The position numbers and the translations under genes are program-made. The notes under the pieces were generated by a model. The model was given only the letters and a program-made list of their open reading frames with translations. It did not search any database and was not told the DNA's origin. A DNA stretch of 64,000 nt, from assembly GCA_006937955.1 (NCBI GenBank), contig SSNP01000081.1:12501-76500 (forward strand), in the 5' to 3' direction. Positions within the stretch are counted from its first letter, which is position 1, and the number at the start of each line of letters is the position of its first letter. The DNA is from Pachypanchax playfairii. Lineage: Eukaryota > Chordata > Actinopteri > Cyprinodontiformes > Aplocheilidae. Shown here piece by piece: positions 13,101 through 25,100 of the stretch.

Positions 13101-16100
13101 CATACTGACCACATTTCTTCACTCTGCTGTCTCTCTTTACTCTCCATGTTTGTATTTATATTGTTGCTGCTTTTTACTTTATCTCTGTTTACCTTTCTAT
13201 AGACATGACGACTGGCCCAAATCCATTTGTGTTTGTCTATGTATCTGTCCTGTCAGCTCAGACTCCAGTCAGACATGGCTGAAAGCTGCTCATCCTGGTT
13301 CTGGTTCGGTTTCTTCCTGTTAAAAGGGAGTCGTTCCTTTCCACTGTGCAATCATGCTACTCAAGATGAAGGATTGTGTTCAGCTGATGATTCAACCTGA
13401 TCAGCTGGTTCCTTTTTTAGCTAATTGACACAATATTTCTCTAAAATGCCTTGAAATGACTTTTGTTATGAACTGACATTTTATAAATAAAAATTAATTG
13501 ATTAAAAATAGGCTTTAAACTGAACATTTTTTTATTTAGAGAGAAGAGCCTTATCATGTTTTTTTGTGGAGAGTATTTTTTGTTTTCAATTATTCTTGGG
13601 TTCTTCTATAACGTCATTATGTTTAATTTGATTAAAAACAAAACAAAGCAGTTTAAAGAGTGAGTCTAAACAGATTTAAATTCCAGTTGTTTCTGGCATG
13701 CACAAGAACAATTTACAGTATTACAATGTTTAGCTTATCTTCTTTCCCACCCTCTTTCTCCCACATCACTTCTTGCAGGTTTGCGGGACTCCGGAGTACA
13801 TTGCCCCAGAGGTGATTCTTCGCCAAGGCTACGGGAAGCCTGTGGACTGGTGGGCGATGGGCATCATCCTGTATGAGTTCCTGGTGGGTTGTGTGCCTTT
13901 CTTTGGGGACACTCCTGAGGAGCTGTTTGGACAGGTCATCACAGGTGAAACAAAGAATTTAATGATTTTATTATTTTTTTAATAATTACATTTTAAATAT
14001 GCATTTATTGTTAGCGACCTGCTACTGCAATCTGTTAGCAATGAAAACCACAAAACAATTAAGGTTGTAAAAACTAAAATAACCATCTTTGAATACCAGT
14101 AAAGTTTTACTAATGTTTCATAAGAGTTTATTGTACTTATTACTTCAGTTAGTACAACATATTTATTGGTCCAAGTTTGAGTATTCTGTGTATTTCATGT
14201 GTTTAGGGTTTGATCAATCATGTTTTTCTCCTAACCTTTACGTCTTGTTTGTTGTAGATGATATAGTTTGGCCTGATGGTGATGATGCGTTGCCTGCAGA
14301 TGCCCAGGCCTTCATCTCAGCTTTGTTACAGACCAACCCTCTGATAAGGCTGGGTACAGGTAATGGTTTATGCATATATAATATCTATCCAGTTGATCAA
14401 GGCAGAAGGTTGCAATTGAACTGAACTGTTTGTATATTTTTAGCCTCCAATCTGAATCTGTTGATGTGAATTAGACACTGTTTGGTGCTTTGAGATGACT
14501 TTGTTGTAAACTGGCATATTATAAATAAACTTAATTAAACTGAATTGTATTGAATCTAAATTCTCTTTGTATTTGGAATAACATGAAGAATCTCAAGAAG
14601 AAAAAACAAGATGATGAGTAAAAACATCACCCAGTATTTATGACTTTTATGATTTATTTATTTTATTTCATGAAAGACAAAAGTTAGTACAGTGAAACCT
14701 TGCTATAGCGGACACTGATGGGACTACACGTTTTGTCCATTATGTGTCCACCCCAGAGGGGTAGGGTGTCTGGGTGTCCTGTTATAACGTCTGTAAACCA
14801 TTGTCACAGACATTTCCTCGGTACATCAGCTTATTTTATGAACTAGCGCATGGTCAAATCCCCTTCTGAATATGTCTCAACTTTGAATACAATTTTATGC
14901 ATACTTGTCAGTTTTCGTTTATTTTTTTTTCATGTAGTATTATGAAAATACACATGATCAACGTTTACCTTGTTTAAGCCAAACGGCCACTTGTCTTAAC
15001 GGACCTGAATGTCTCATCAAAATGAGAGAAGCACTAATATTTATGAGTCCACCAGGTAGCGCAGCAAGTCAAGGCACATGCGATGGAGCAGGTGCTGATG
15101 GCAGGCAGCTTAGGGTCCTCCTGGTCTGTGTCCTCTGCATCCGATGTGCAGCTGGCTTCTGTGGCACGTACCTGGTCAAGCAGGTGCTGCTCCTAGCCAG
15201 CATCCAGCTCCTCCCCTGCAGGAGCGTCGACATATGTGATCACTGTCCGTTAGCGGGGTGAATTTTACACTGATTTTTAAAAAGTGTCCTGAACAGCGGA
15301 GTGTCCGCTCCAGTGGGGTTATATAAGTAGTAAAAACGCTTGGTCAGTCCAAAACCTGTCGGCTGGACAGGGGTGTCCGTTCCCGAGGGGTGTCCGCAGG
15401 GCGGGGTTTCACTGTATTAGACACTGAATAAAAATGACACACTTTTAACCAAATTTGCAAGCTGGTGCATTATTTTTTTACACAATTTTAGAGTAAAAAG
15501 AACTAATGAGGACCTTTATCTCAGAAAGGTTGTAGATCAAGTTCACTCTTAAAAACTGAGGAAACGTTTGATTAGAACTGCTTGGAGGATCACAAAAAGA
15601 GAAAATTCCCATTTGACTGTAAAACATTATTAAGATGAAGGAAGAGAGAGCTCCGTTTAGCCCCCAAAGCTCGCATCACAGGTGCTTTATGAAAGCCTTT
15701 CTAATTACTATGTACACAATTCCACTTTCATAGTTTGCAAATGAACATAAAAAAATGATTTAAAGGTGGTATATGGAACATGGACACAAAAACAACAGCA
15801 TAAAGCCTTCAGCCATTAAACATTCATCCAGGCTTGTTAACCCCCCACCTAAACACACACACTCACACACACACCCCCACCCCCCATGCTCCGATGCTGA
15901 GGTCGACCCACTCTGATCCCCGATCTGAGCAGGACAATAAAATATCATGAGTTCAGCTCACTAATCATGATCTCCAGCCCCGTAGTTTCCTTACTGTTTG
16001 TAGCTCAGTCATTGATTCAGTCCGTGGCAAAGAGCTCCGCGGCTCTTCTCGAGCAAACCAAAACTTCCTGCAGTCCCTCCTAAGATCTTCTGTCCTCCTC

Positions 16101-19100
16101 ACACACCATGCTTCACACCTCTCTTATCCAAGCAGCAAGCAAAATCCCACATGGTGTGTTCTCCAGTCGAACCTGCAGCCAGGAGTTCCCCCACTTCATC
16201 CACCTGCAGCTCCGTGTTAGCATGAGCTGCTAATAAAAACGTTTCCACACAAAGCTGCTTCTCACATGTTGGGGAATCCACTATGGCAAGCAAATAAGGT
16301 ATATAATCACCACGTTCCCGGTGCTTCCAGCTGCTTGACCTGCAGACTCCACAGCACCAGCCTTGCTGTGCCTGACTATTTACCGTATTAAACAACTCAA
16401 AATGGTGCCCGCTGCTCTGCCAGCTATTGGCTGGTAGATGTAAACAAAATGCAAACGTTGTGCCTGTCAAAATTAATACTTTATAATATTTTACTTCGAA
16501 TATAATTTCTAAAGGAAATAGTGTATTTTCATTCTACAACCCTCTAAACACCCCGTGGAGGTATTATTTTGTTAAAAACATTGCTTTTTTATGAAAATAT
16601 TCCATTTCCCACCTTTAAAAGTCTTGTGGACTAATGATACCAAAACAGATATTCTTGGCTTCACTTGGAACTAATGTATGTTTGAAAAGAATACCGTCAC
16701 TATAAAAAAGCTTAAGATGATTTGGCATGGCTAAAATCTACAAATGACAGCTTAGATTTTTTTCTAGCATTCACAGTGTACTGATCTAAACCTAAGAAGT
16801 TATTATTTGTTGCAAAAGAGTCCAAAAATAGCCCCAACACTGCAAAAATTGTACATGAAACATTTCTTTTCTTTGCTGGAATAATGGACAAATACTCTCC
16901 AACAATGAAACTTAAAACAACTCAGCTAGCTACAAAAATGTTTAAATCTAAAACTGTTTGCAATCTTGTTGGTTTTAAATTGTAAAGCACATAGAAAAAA
17001 TAATTTTCAATAAGAAGAAGAGAGAGTGTCACTAATTTTTAATGTATTTCTTGTGATAATCTTGTTTTCTTTGCTTTCATTTTTGAAATATAAAAAGTAT
17101 ATTTTCAGTTGTTGAACTTTCTCTTAGAGAAACTCATAGTTTATTAAATTAAAACACATTTTAGGTTAAATCATAGATTTTTGTTCTCAAAGACTGATAG
17201 TGATTTGTGTCCCTGCCATCAGGTGGAGCGTTTGAGGTGAAGCAACACTCGTTCTTCTCTGGTCTGGACTGGAACACTTTGCTGAGGCAGAAAGCTGAAT
17301 TTGTCCCTCATCTGGAATCTGAAGAGGACACCAGCTACTTTGACAGTATGTGCTTCTTGGTTTATGTGGCTGTAAATAACAGTCAATACATTATTTTGAT
17401 TTTTTTTACTCTATTTGAGTCATTTACTGGAAATAAATTGTTATTCTACAGCACGTTCGGATCGTTATCACCACATCAATACGTACGACGAGGATGACAC
17501 CAATGATGATGAGCCAGTGGAGATCAGACAGTTTTCCTCTTGCTCTCCTCGCTTCAGTAAGGTATGACTTTGCCCTCTTGTTATCTCTTGCTGTTTCATC
17601 TCACAGCTTTCTTATTTTCGCTGTGTCAACACATCACACAGACCTGCCATCTGTGCCACATGACAACTGAGGAAATGCCAGTAGAATAAAGTAGGTCATG
17701 CTACATGAAGGGGCTTGTGGAAACTACAGCCAGATTTCATACGTCCATTCTGGTCATAAACTGCTACAACAATTATTATCCTTTTTATCCTTCACATTTC
17801 TATTTAAAACATACAAAACTCACACATCTTTATTTAAAGGTCTACTATTTAGACCAGGGGTGGGCAACTCCAGGCCTCGAGGGCCACTATCCTGCACATT
17901 TTAGATGTTCCCCTGTTTCACCACACCTGATTCAAATCTGCAACCTCTCAGCAAGTCCTATAGAAACCTGTTAACGACCTGTTCATCTGCAGCAGGTGTG
18001 GTGAAACAGGGGAACATCTAAAATGTGCAGGATAGTGGCCCTCGAGGCCTGGATTTGCCCACCCCTGATTTAGACCAAAATGGCTTTTATTTCCAACACC
18101 TGGTGACAGTAATGAGCAAAATCACGACCCCATCACTTCCACTAATCACCACAGGGTGGCAGAAATGAGTATTATTCCTCACTACATCACACAGCGGCAT
18201 TCAAGAAACTCAATGTCCAGCTTTTCAACCCCAAGTATATAAAAAAAAGCATGTCTTTCTTATTTTAGCAGAATCTAACTCAGGTGATGATACTGACTTC
18301 TTCCATGGCCTCTGTCAAATAAACTCGTGAAACTTTAGCTGAAAAGTCTTTACAAGCTCTGCTCACGCAAACGCTGTGAGTTGAAATGAATGTTACACCC
18401 TGAGTGCGCAACACTCCCACTCCCCTTGAGCCTTAAGCATAAGATCAGGAACTCGGCCAAAAACTGGCTCATACTCCATCTAGTGGTGGAAAAAAATACT
18501 TCAAGTTTGCTAGATCGACAAAAAATGAAAAAACATTGATAACTTTTTAAACAATAAATCACATATGGAATGTTTTTAGCTCTAATTATGGTATTACTTT
18601 ATTTAAAAAATAATATGATGTTATGCCTTAAAAGCATCATTCCAACAACCTGTTTTCATGCATTTTTTTTACGTTTTATCCTTGCTTCTTTTGTTCTCAT
18701 TTCCTTTCAAGTGGAACTTTCTCATGTCACTTTCAAGCATCTCATTCTGTTAATCTAACTCACTCAGCCTTCCTTCTGTCTTCTACCTGTTCCATTTCTA
18801 CTTGGGTTAAGTAGAGAATACATTTAAAGTCCTAGATTTCAAAAATGTCTAAAATACCCATTAAGCAAAATAATAAAACCTAACCACAACTCTCCTGTTG
18901 CTTCTTTACTGTTTTGATACTTGTAGTCAATCAAAACTTTGGAACTTTTTGCATCTCATCACAGGTGTTTTTTATTCAAATGTTTGGCCCCAAAAACTTT
19001 TTGAAAAGTCAAGAATTTAAACAGCAAATTCACAAAACTATAAAAGATAAGCAACGTTGATTGTAAAAAAGAGTAATTATCAAACGGCTCACAGCTAATA

Positions 19101-22100
19101 ATTCTATTTATGATATATTGGAAAAATACAGTAATCCAAGTCCTCATGTGTGTAACATACTTACCCTAAAAAGTTATTTGTGCTGTTCTTCAATAGAATA
19201 AAACTGCAACTTAAAATATATTGATGTTAAATACTGTACAAAACTGTTTACAGTGGTTAAAATATTTTGATTTTCTGCCTGAAAAGACACACCGGTGCAC
19301 TGCTGAATATCCAGCTCACAGTGTTACCCTGCTCATAATGAGGGTCTTACAATCAATGACCAAGTCTGACAGGGACTAAATCACAGTCCCTGTCAGACTT
19401 GGTCTTTTACAGCAATAACAAATTGTAATCAAGCTTACAACCAGGTGTAAAAGAAAATAAAACCACAGCTTGATGAATCTAAATAAATGAAATGTATATA
19501 TTTGGATTTGTGTGCTAGTAGACAATGTGTTGCTAAAGATTTATGATGCTCTGCTCATGATGCATTAAAGTATGGGTTAGATTTATTGGTTAAATCTTTC
19601 CTCTAAAATGATCTAAACAAACTTTAAAGCCAGAACAGATAAAAACAGCTGTTGTTTCAGTGTGTATTTTATTGTGGGACCCAAATCCAGGATTACAAGT
19701 TGAGGGCAGGTGCTGAAAAAAAGACAAAAGAAAAAAAATGTTAGAGCGAAAGTTCAGAAACAATATTTATCCTGTTTCATTACAGTAAAATAATCAAACA
19801 AAGTGTTTAAAACAATCACAACATTGAAATACTGCAGCTATCATTATAACCTCTCAGCAGTAATATTATTAGAATAGCAACTCCATCTGCTTGTGTCACC
19901 CTGCAGGTTTACAGCAGCATGGAGCATCTTTCTCAGCTGGAGCACAAAGGTGCAACCTCCGTATCCCACCGGGAGCACAAGGCCCCACGGGAGGACAGGG
20001 TGACGAAGAGAGAGAGTTTGGGCAGCTTCAGCATGAGGGACAAGAGCTGGAGCTCTGGATCTCCAGAGATGTGAGTGGCATAATAAGAACTTACACTTAC
20101 TTTGAATCAGCCTTTTTTTCATAACTTGGTGTGTTTAAGAGATATTGTTTCCTTTGCGTGCTGTTTTTATTCCATGTGCACACAATATGATTTGTACCTG
20201 TAATCATTAATTTAAAATCTGTAAGTGGGGGAAGCAGAAAAGTTCAAATACTAAAGATAATGTTGGATATAATTAAGTCTTTCGCTCAAAAATAAGATTA
20301 ACTTTATCCAAACAGTCCAGACTTCCTGAAAAGCATGTTTGGTGACATTCTGTAACATTTACAAAAACAGTGGAAAAACAAAAAGTTTTAAACATTATGG
20401 GTCTGATTTATCAATTTTGCAGTTGTTAAAACAGGCGCAAACCTCTCAGCTGCTGGAAAAACAAGCAGCAGATGATTTACTAACGATACGCAGGTAAAAC
20501 TGCACCTGTTAAACCTGCAGCGCGATATGTGCATTTCTTTTAGTGCGTTTGCTCTTGATTAATATGCAATGAGGATGTTTCTGTCAAAATGTTGAGAGGA
20601 GAACATGTAAATAAGTGGGCGTTCCAGGCGCAGTGGGATTTATTAAACCTGATGCTGTTTGCAGCTTCTGAAAAGCCTGTGTTAACTTCATGTAAAAATG
20701 GCTGCAGTTGTTGTTGCAAGGAGAAGAATGATAGAACACGCAGCACTCTCATTCAGAATTACTGCTCATGAGCAGTGAGGTCAACACATTTATTCAATAA
20801 CGCACAAGACAAAAAAATATTCAATATGAGTTTATTTTCGAAAAATAAATGAGTTGTCACATGATTTCATTTTAATTTAATTAAAGCTGAATCATTTCTT
20901 TCTTCCCCTTTTTGATGATGCTACATTTTTTTCTAAGATTGTTCTTCTGTGCATGTTACACAGAGTGCCAGCTCATCTGTGCACCCCCCCCCCCGCACAA
21001 TCAATCTTAGTAAATCACCCGCAAATCGGGAACATCGGCGCAAAATCTTTGCCGCTGTATTTGAAATGAAGTTCACACCAACAACTTGGATGCAAAACAA
21101 TTTTAAACTAGATTTTGTATTTTGTGACACAAAGAGGCACCGTTTCCTCTTACATCTTATCTTGACCTCAGTTCTTTAAATATTGTTGGAGACTAACTTT
21201 TTCATATTTAATAAAAAAGACAGACCAGCTGTGTTTGTACAACCGTACATATACCTAGTTGACAGAAGCTCTCCTCTCTTCTATAAACACATATGTAAAG
21301 ACACTTCAGCTCACTGACAGTGTCAAAGGAGAATTTAATTTACTATTAATATAACTTCATTTGATTTTGATTTTAATTTGTTGCTTATTATTTTTGTCAT
21401 GGCTGGCTGCAGCTGAAGTGACTGATCAACTCAGACTTTGTCCAATAGATATCTTTGAGGTGTTTGTCCATGTCTACCTCAGAATTTGAAAAGTGAGGAT
21501 GTTAAACATTGTGCTTAAAGAGGCCCTTCCATTAAAAACGTTTTTTTCTGAGGTTACTGTTGAATATTTTAGCTCCACAGGTGTTCTTACCTTCATAGTG
21601 GGTGTGAAAACAGATCAACAACTTCTCTTTCAGTTTTAATCTCTCAAACTATGCAGGTGGTGATAACACCAGAGTTTAAACGGCCTGTATCTGTTTCATC
21701 ACAACTTCTTTGTTCGTTAGTATTTATCAGCTCCCGCAGTTGAAACCACACCTAGCATGCTGCTGGCTAAAAAGCTGTTAGCATAAGATGTAGCAAACAG
21801 GAAGAGAGGACATCTGGTGTTGCCATACGCAGCGGGGCAGGAAACAGTATACCTTGCTCTCATAGGCTAGTTTGTTAGCCAATCTGAGTCCAGCAAATCT
21901 GAATAATGAATATGAACGAGCTGCTTCACGGAACGAGCCGGAACCACACGAATTTTGATGCAGACAGATTGAAAGGTCTGTTAATCAGTGTTTCCTGACA
22001 ATTTTTAGATATAAAATGTTTCATATTACAGGTTAATAAATAGCCACAAACTCCTGAAATTTGTATGAAATGGTCTCTTTAACAAGAATCTGATCACCTT

Positions 22101-25100
22101 TTGTCTCTGTGTTTGTGTCCTTTTCATTTAGGAAACGTTTGTCTTGTTCAGAGTTTCTGTACACGGACGGAGATGCAAGCCCTCCTCTTGGTGCCAGGCG
22201 CCGCTTCTCGGCTTTAATGGATACCCATCGTTTTTCATCAGCCTTAGAAGGTGAACCAGATTTTCTGTCCCGTCAGAATGCAATGAGGATCCGTGGAACC
22301 TCACTGGATGGGAGCACAGTCCCTTCATCGAGCCTGCTGGAGCACAGAGTCGGTCTGAAGGAGATCGGTGGCTCAGGTTTGTTAGGTGAAAACATACTAG
22401 GCTGTGATTCAGAAAGTACAAAATTATACTGTAGTATTGAGTCACTGAACAACTCAAAATTATTGTTTTAATGTTAACGCAAGTTTATTTTGACATTCTG
22501 ACTTCTAACAGACAAACTCTCTAGACAAGGAGAGGCAACAAGTGTCACCTCATCCATCAACACGTTATCTCCGAGTTTTGCTGCAGCCAGCCGTGATGGG
22601 ATCACTCCTCTTTACGACCCTCTGGGGCCCCGAGCTACCAATGACCTGGTCCTCCGCAGAGCACGCCACCATCATTTATCTGGTGATGGAGACAAACGAA
22701 ACTCCAGACCGGGCAATAAGGTCATTAAATCAGCCTCAGCAACAGCTCTTTCTGTTATCATCCCATCAGGTGAGAGGCTTAACGTCAGGAAATACAGGAA
22801 TCTTTTTGGAAAATACAGATGTGTGCCACTTTTCTGAAGTATAATATGTCCCTATGTTCTTCTTTTCCTACAGTAGATCAGCATGGTGGCTTCTCTCCAC
22901 TGACCAGCCCCATGTCCCCCCACTCTTTCTCCTCCAACCCCTCGTCACGTGACTCTTCCCCCAGCAGAGACTTTTTCCCATCTGTAAGTGTTCTGCGCTC
23001 TCCGATCACCATCCATCGCTCCAGAAAGAAATATGGCTTCACCTTACGGGCCATCAGGGTCTACATTGGAGACAGTGATATCTACAGTGTTCATCACATG
23101 GTTTGGGTAAGAAACCCTGTAAAGGATTGTCTCAACTCAAACATTATTTTAGGGGGTTTTGCCTTTTTGCTTAGTCATTTTTTGTTTTGGCTGAAGAAGG
23201 ATCAATTCCTTTAGCCTGAATTTTTAAATCCGCAAATTCAAAGTCCCAGTGGGGCGGTCGTGGCTCAGGCAGTAGAGTGGGTCATCTGGTAACCAGAAGG
23301 TCATTGGTTCTCCACCCAGAGAAAAAGATTGCCCTGGCCATTGTGTCTTTGGGCAAGACACTTAACCCACTTTGCCTGTTTGGTGGCGGTCAGAGGGTCT
23401 GGTGTCTGGCAGTCTCGCCTCTGTCAGTGTGTGTCCAGCTGTGGCTACAACATGCGTGTAGTTTATTGCCACCAAACATGTGAGTGTGTGTGTAAATGGA
23501 AGACAGACTGTAGTCTGAAGCACTTTGGGGGTCATAGGACTTGAATAAAGCGCTATACAAGTACACAACATTTACCATTCAATTGAAGCAGATCTTATGA
23601 ATCCATGAAGGGAAATTAGCTGTTGTAGTAACTCAGTGTTTCTTCAGAGAGTCGCTCTAGAGGGTTCTAGCTGTGGACAGGAAGGATCTCCTGTAGTGTC
23701 TGTGTTGGATCTGTAAAAGCTTCTGACTGAAGACACTCTGTTGTTGTTACTGTGTTGTGACGAGGGTAATGTAATGAATGAGGGTTGTAATGAGGGTTTT
23801 TCCATCATGCTCTTCATTTTTTGAAGCATCGTCCTTTGGAGGTCTTGCAGCAGGAGAGGAAGATGTTGGGCTTGTCTCCAAACTGAACCTGTTAAGGAAG
23901 AAGTTCAGTTCAATGGCTTTATCCAGACTTCCATCTAAATGATCCTCCTTCTGCTTAAAGCCACTTTTCAGTGCATCCCTGTCTCCCTCCCTGAAAGTTC
24001 TTTTTTCTCTGGTGACCCAAGTTTGTTATTGGGGAAGCACTTCACTGTTCTGGTGGGAATGATGTTGTCCTCACAGAAGTTTAAATAGTCAGTCACACAT
24101 TCAGTCATATCACTGATGTTCTCTCCACATGGCTAACAGAGTGCATCCCAGTCTGTAGCCTCAAAACATCCTTGAAGTGTTTCTTCAGCTTCCTGTGACC
24201 AACTCTTCACATTTCTTTTGATCACAGGTTGCCTCTGGACAATGGGTTTGTATACTGAGCAGAGAAAAACATGATTATGGTCTGCCCTGCCAAGAGCAAG
24301 TCGTGCAAAGGACCTGTATGAATCCCTGATATTTGCATAGAACAAGTCCAGTGTTTTATTTTTTCTGGTGGAGCAGTTGACAAACTGTTGAAATCTTGGC
24401 TGTGTAGAAGAGAGAGAGAAGCATGATCAAAATCTCCAGATATTGCCACAAATGCATTTGGGTGCTGTTTGTAGCTTAACAATAGTTGAGCCAATGGTGT
24501 CACATGCAGACTTGGTATTAGCTGATGGTGGAATGTAAACTGCTACTAAAATAACACCAGTGAACTCCCTCTGTAGGTAATATGGATGAAAACCAACAAC
24601 CAAAAGTTAAATAACTGGACTGCAGAGACGATATTTCACAACAGCATGTCCAGGATGACACCATTTTTGTTAAAAAGTACAGCTATCCCACCGTCTTTTC
24701 TTTTGCTGCTCCTCTTCAAATCTCTGTCTGCTCGTATTGTTTGAAAGCCAGACAGAGACACACTATATGCTCCTTTAGCCATGTATCAGTAAAACACATG
24801 ATGCTGCATTCCTGATACTCGGATACCAAAATCCATCCATAAGGTTTTGAGTTTTCTTGCTAACAGACAGAAAGACGAACCCAGATGAAAACATTACCTC
24901 CTTGGTCGAGGTAACAACAGTGTTTTTGCCCACATCCCACTTCAGTTTTGAGTCACTGTTGTGTGAGCGGCGGACTAAGCGGAGACAGGATTTCACAAAA
25001 TCAATATCATTTTCCTCTCATCTTTGTTCGTGAACTAAAATGTCAGTAGATTTTAGTCTTGTCTTATTTAGTCCAGCAACATAGGAACTGATTTAGTCCC

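Larger units (their letters stand above)
6247..17345 (+). other. mast1: mast1 exons for the protein kinase catalytic domain
   Basis: Seven exons (6247-6323 through 17223-17345) build an AGC-type kinase. Visible landmarks: glycine loop ISNGAYGAVYLV split across the 6323/6799 junction; the ATP lysine in FAMKKINK; HRDLKPDN with the catalytic Asp codon at 8629-8631; DFG at 8875-8883; the CGTPEYIAPE activation segment at the start of the 13779 exon; and the C-lobe VDWWAMGIILYEFLVG. All catalytic residues are present, so the enzyme should be active. Confidence 0.92.

Noticed and set aside
19358..19404. Calling the hairpin a microRNA
   Set aside because: Stem of 20 bp with a 7-nt loop is too short for a normal pre-miRNA, and no expression evidence is available.
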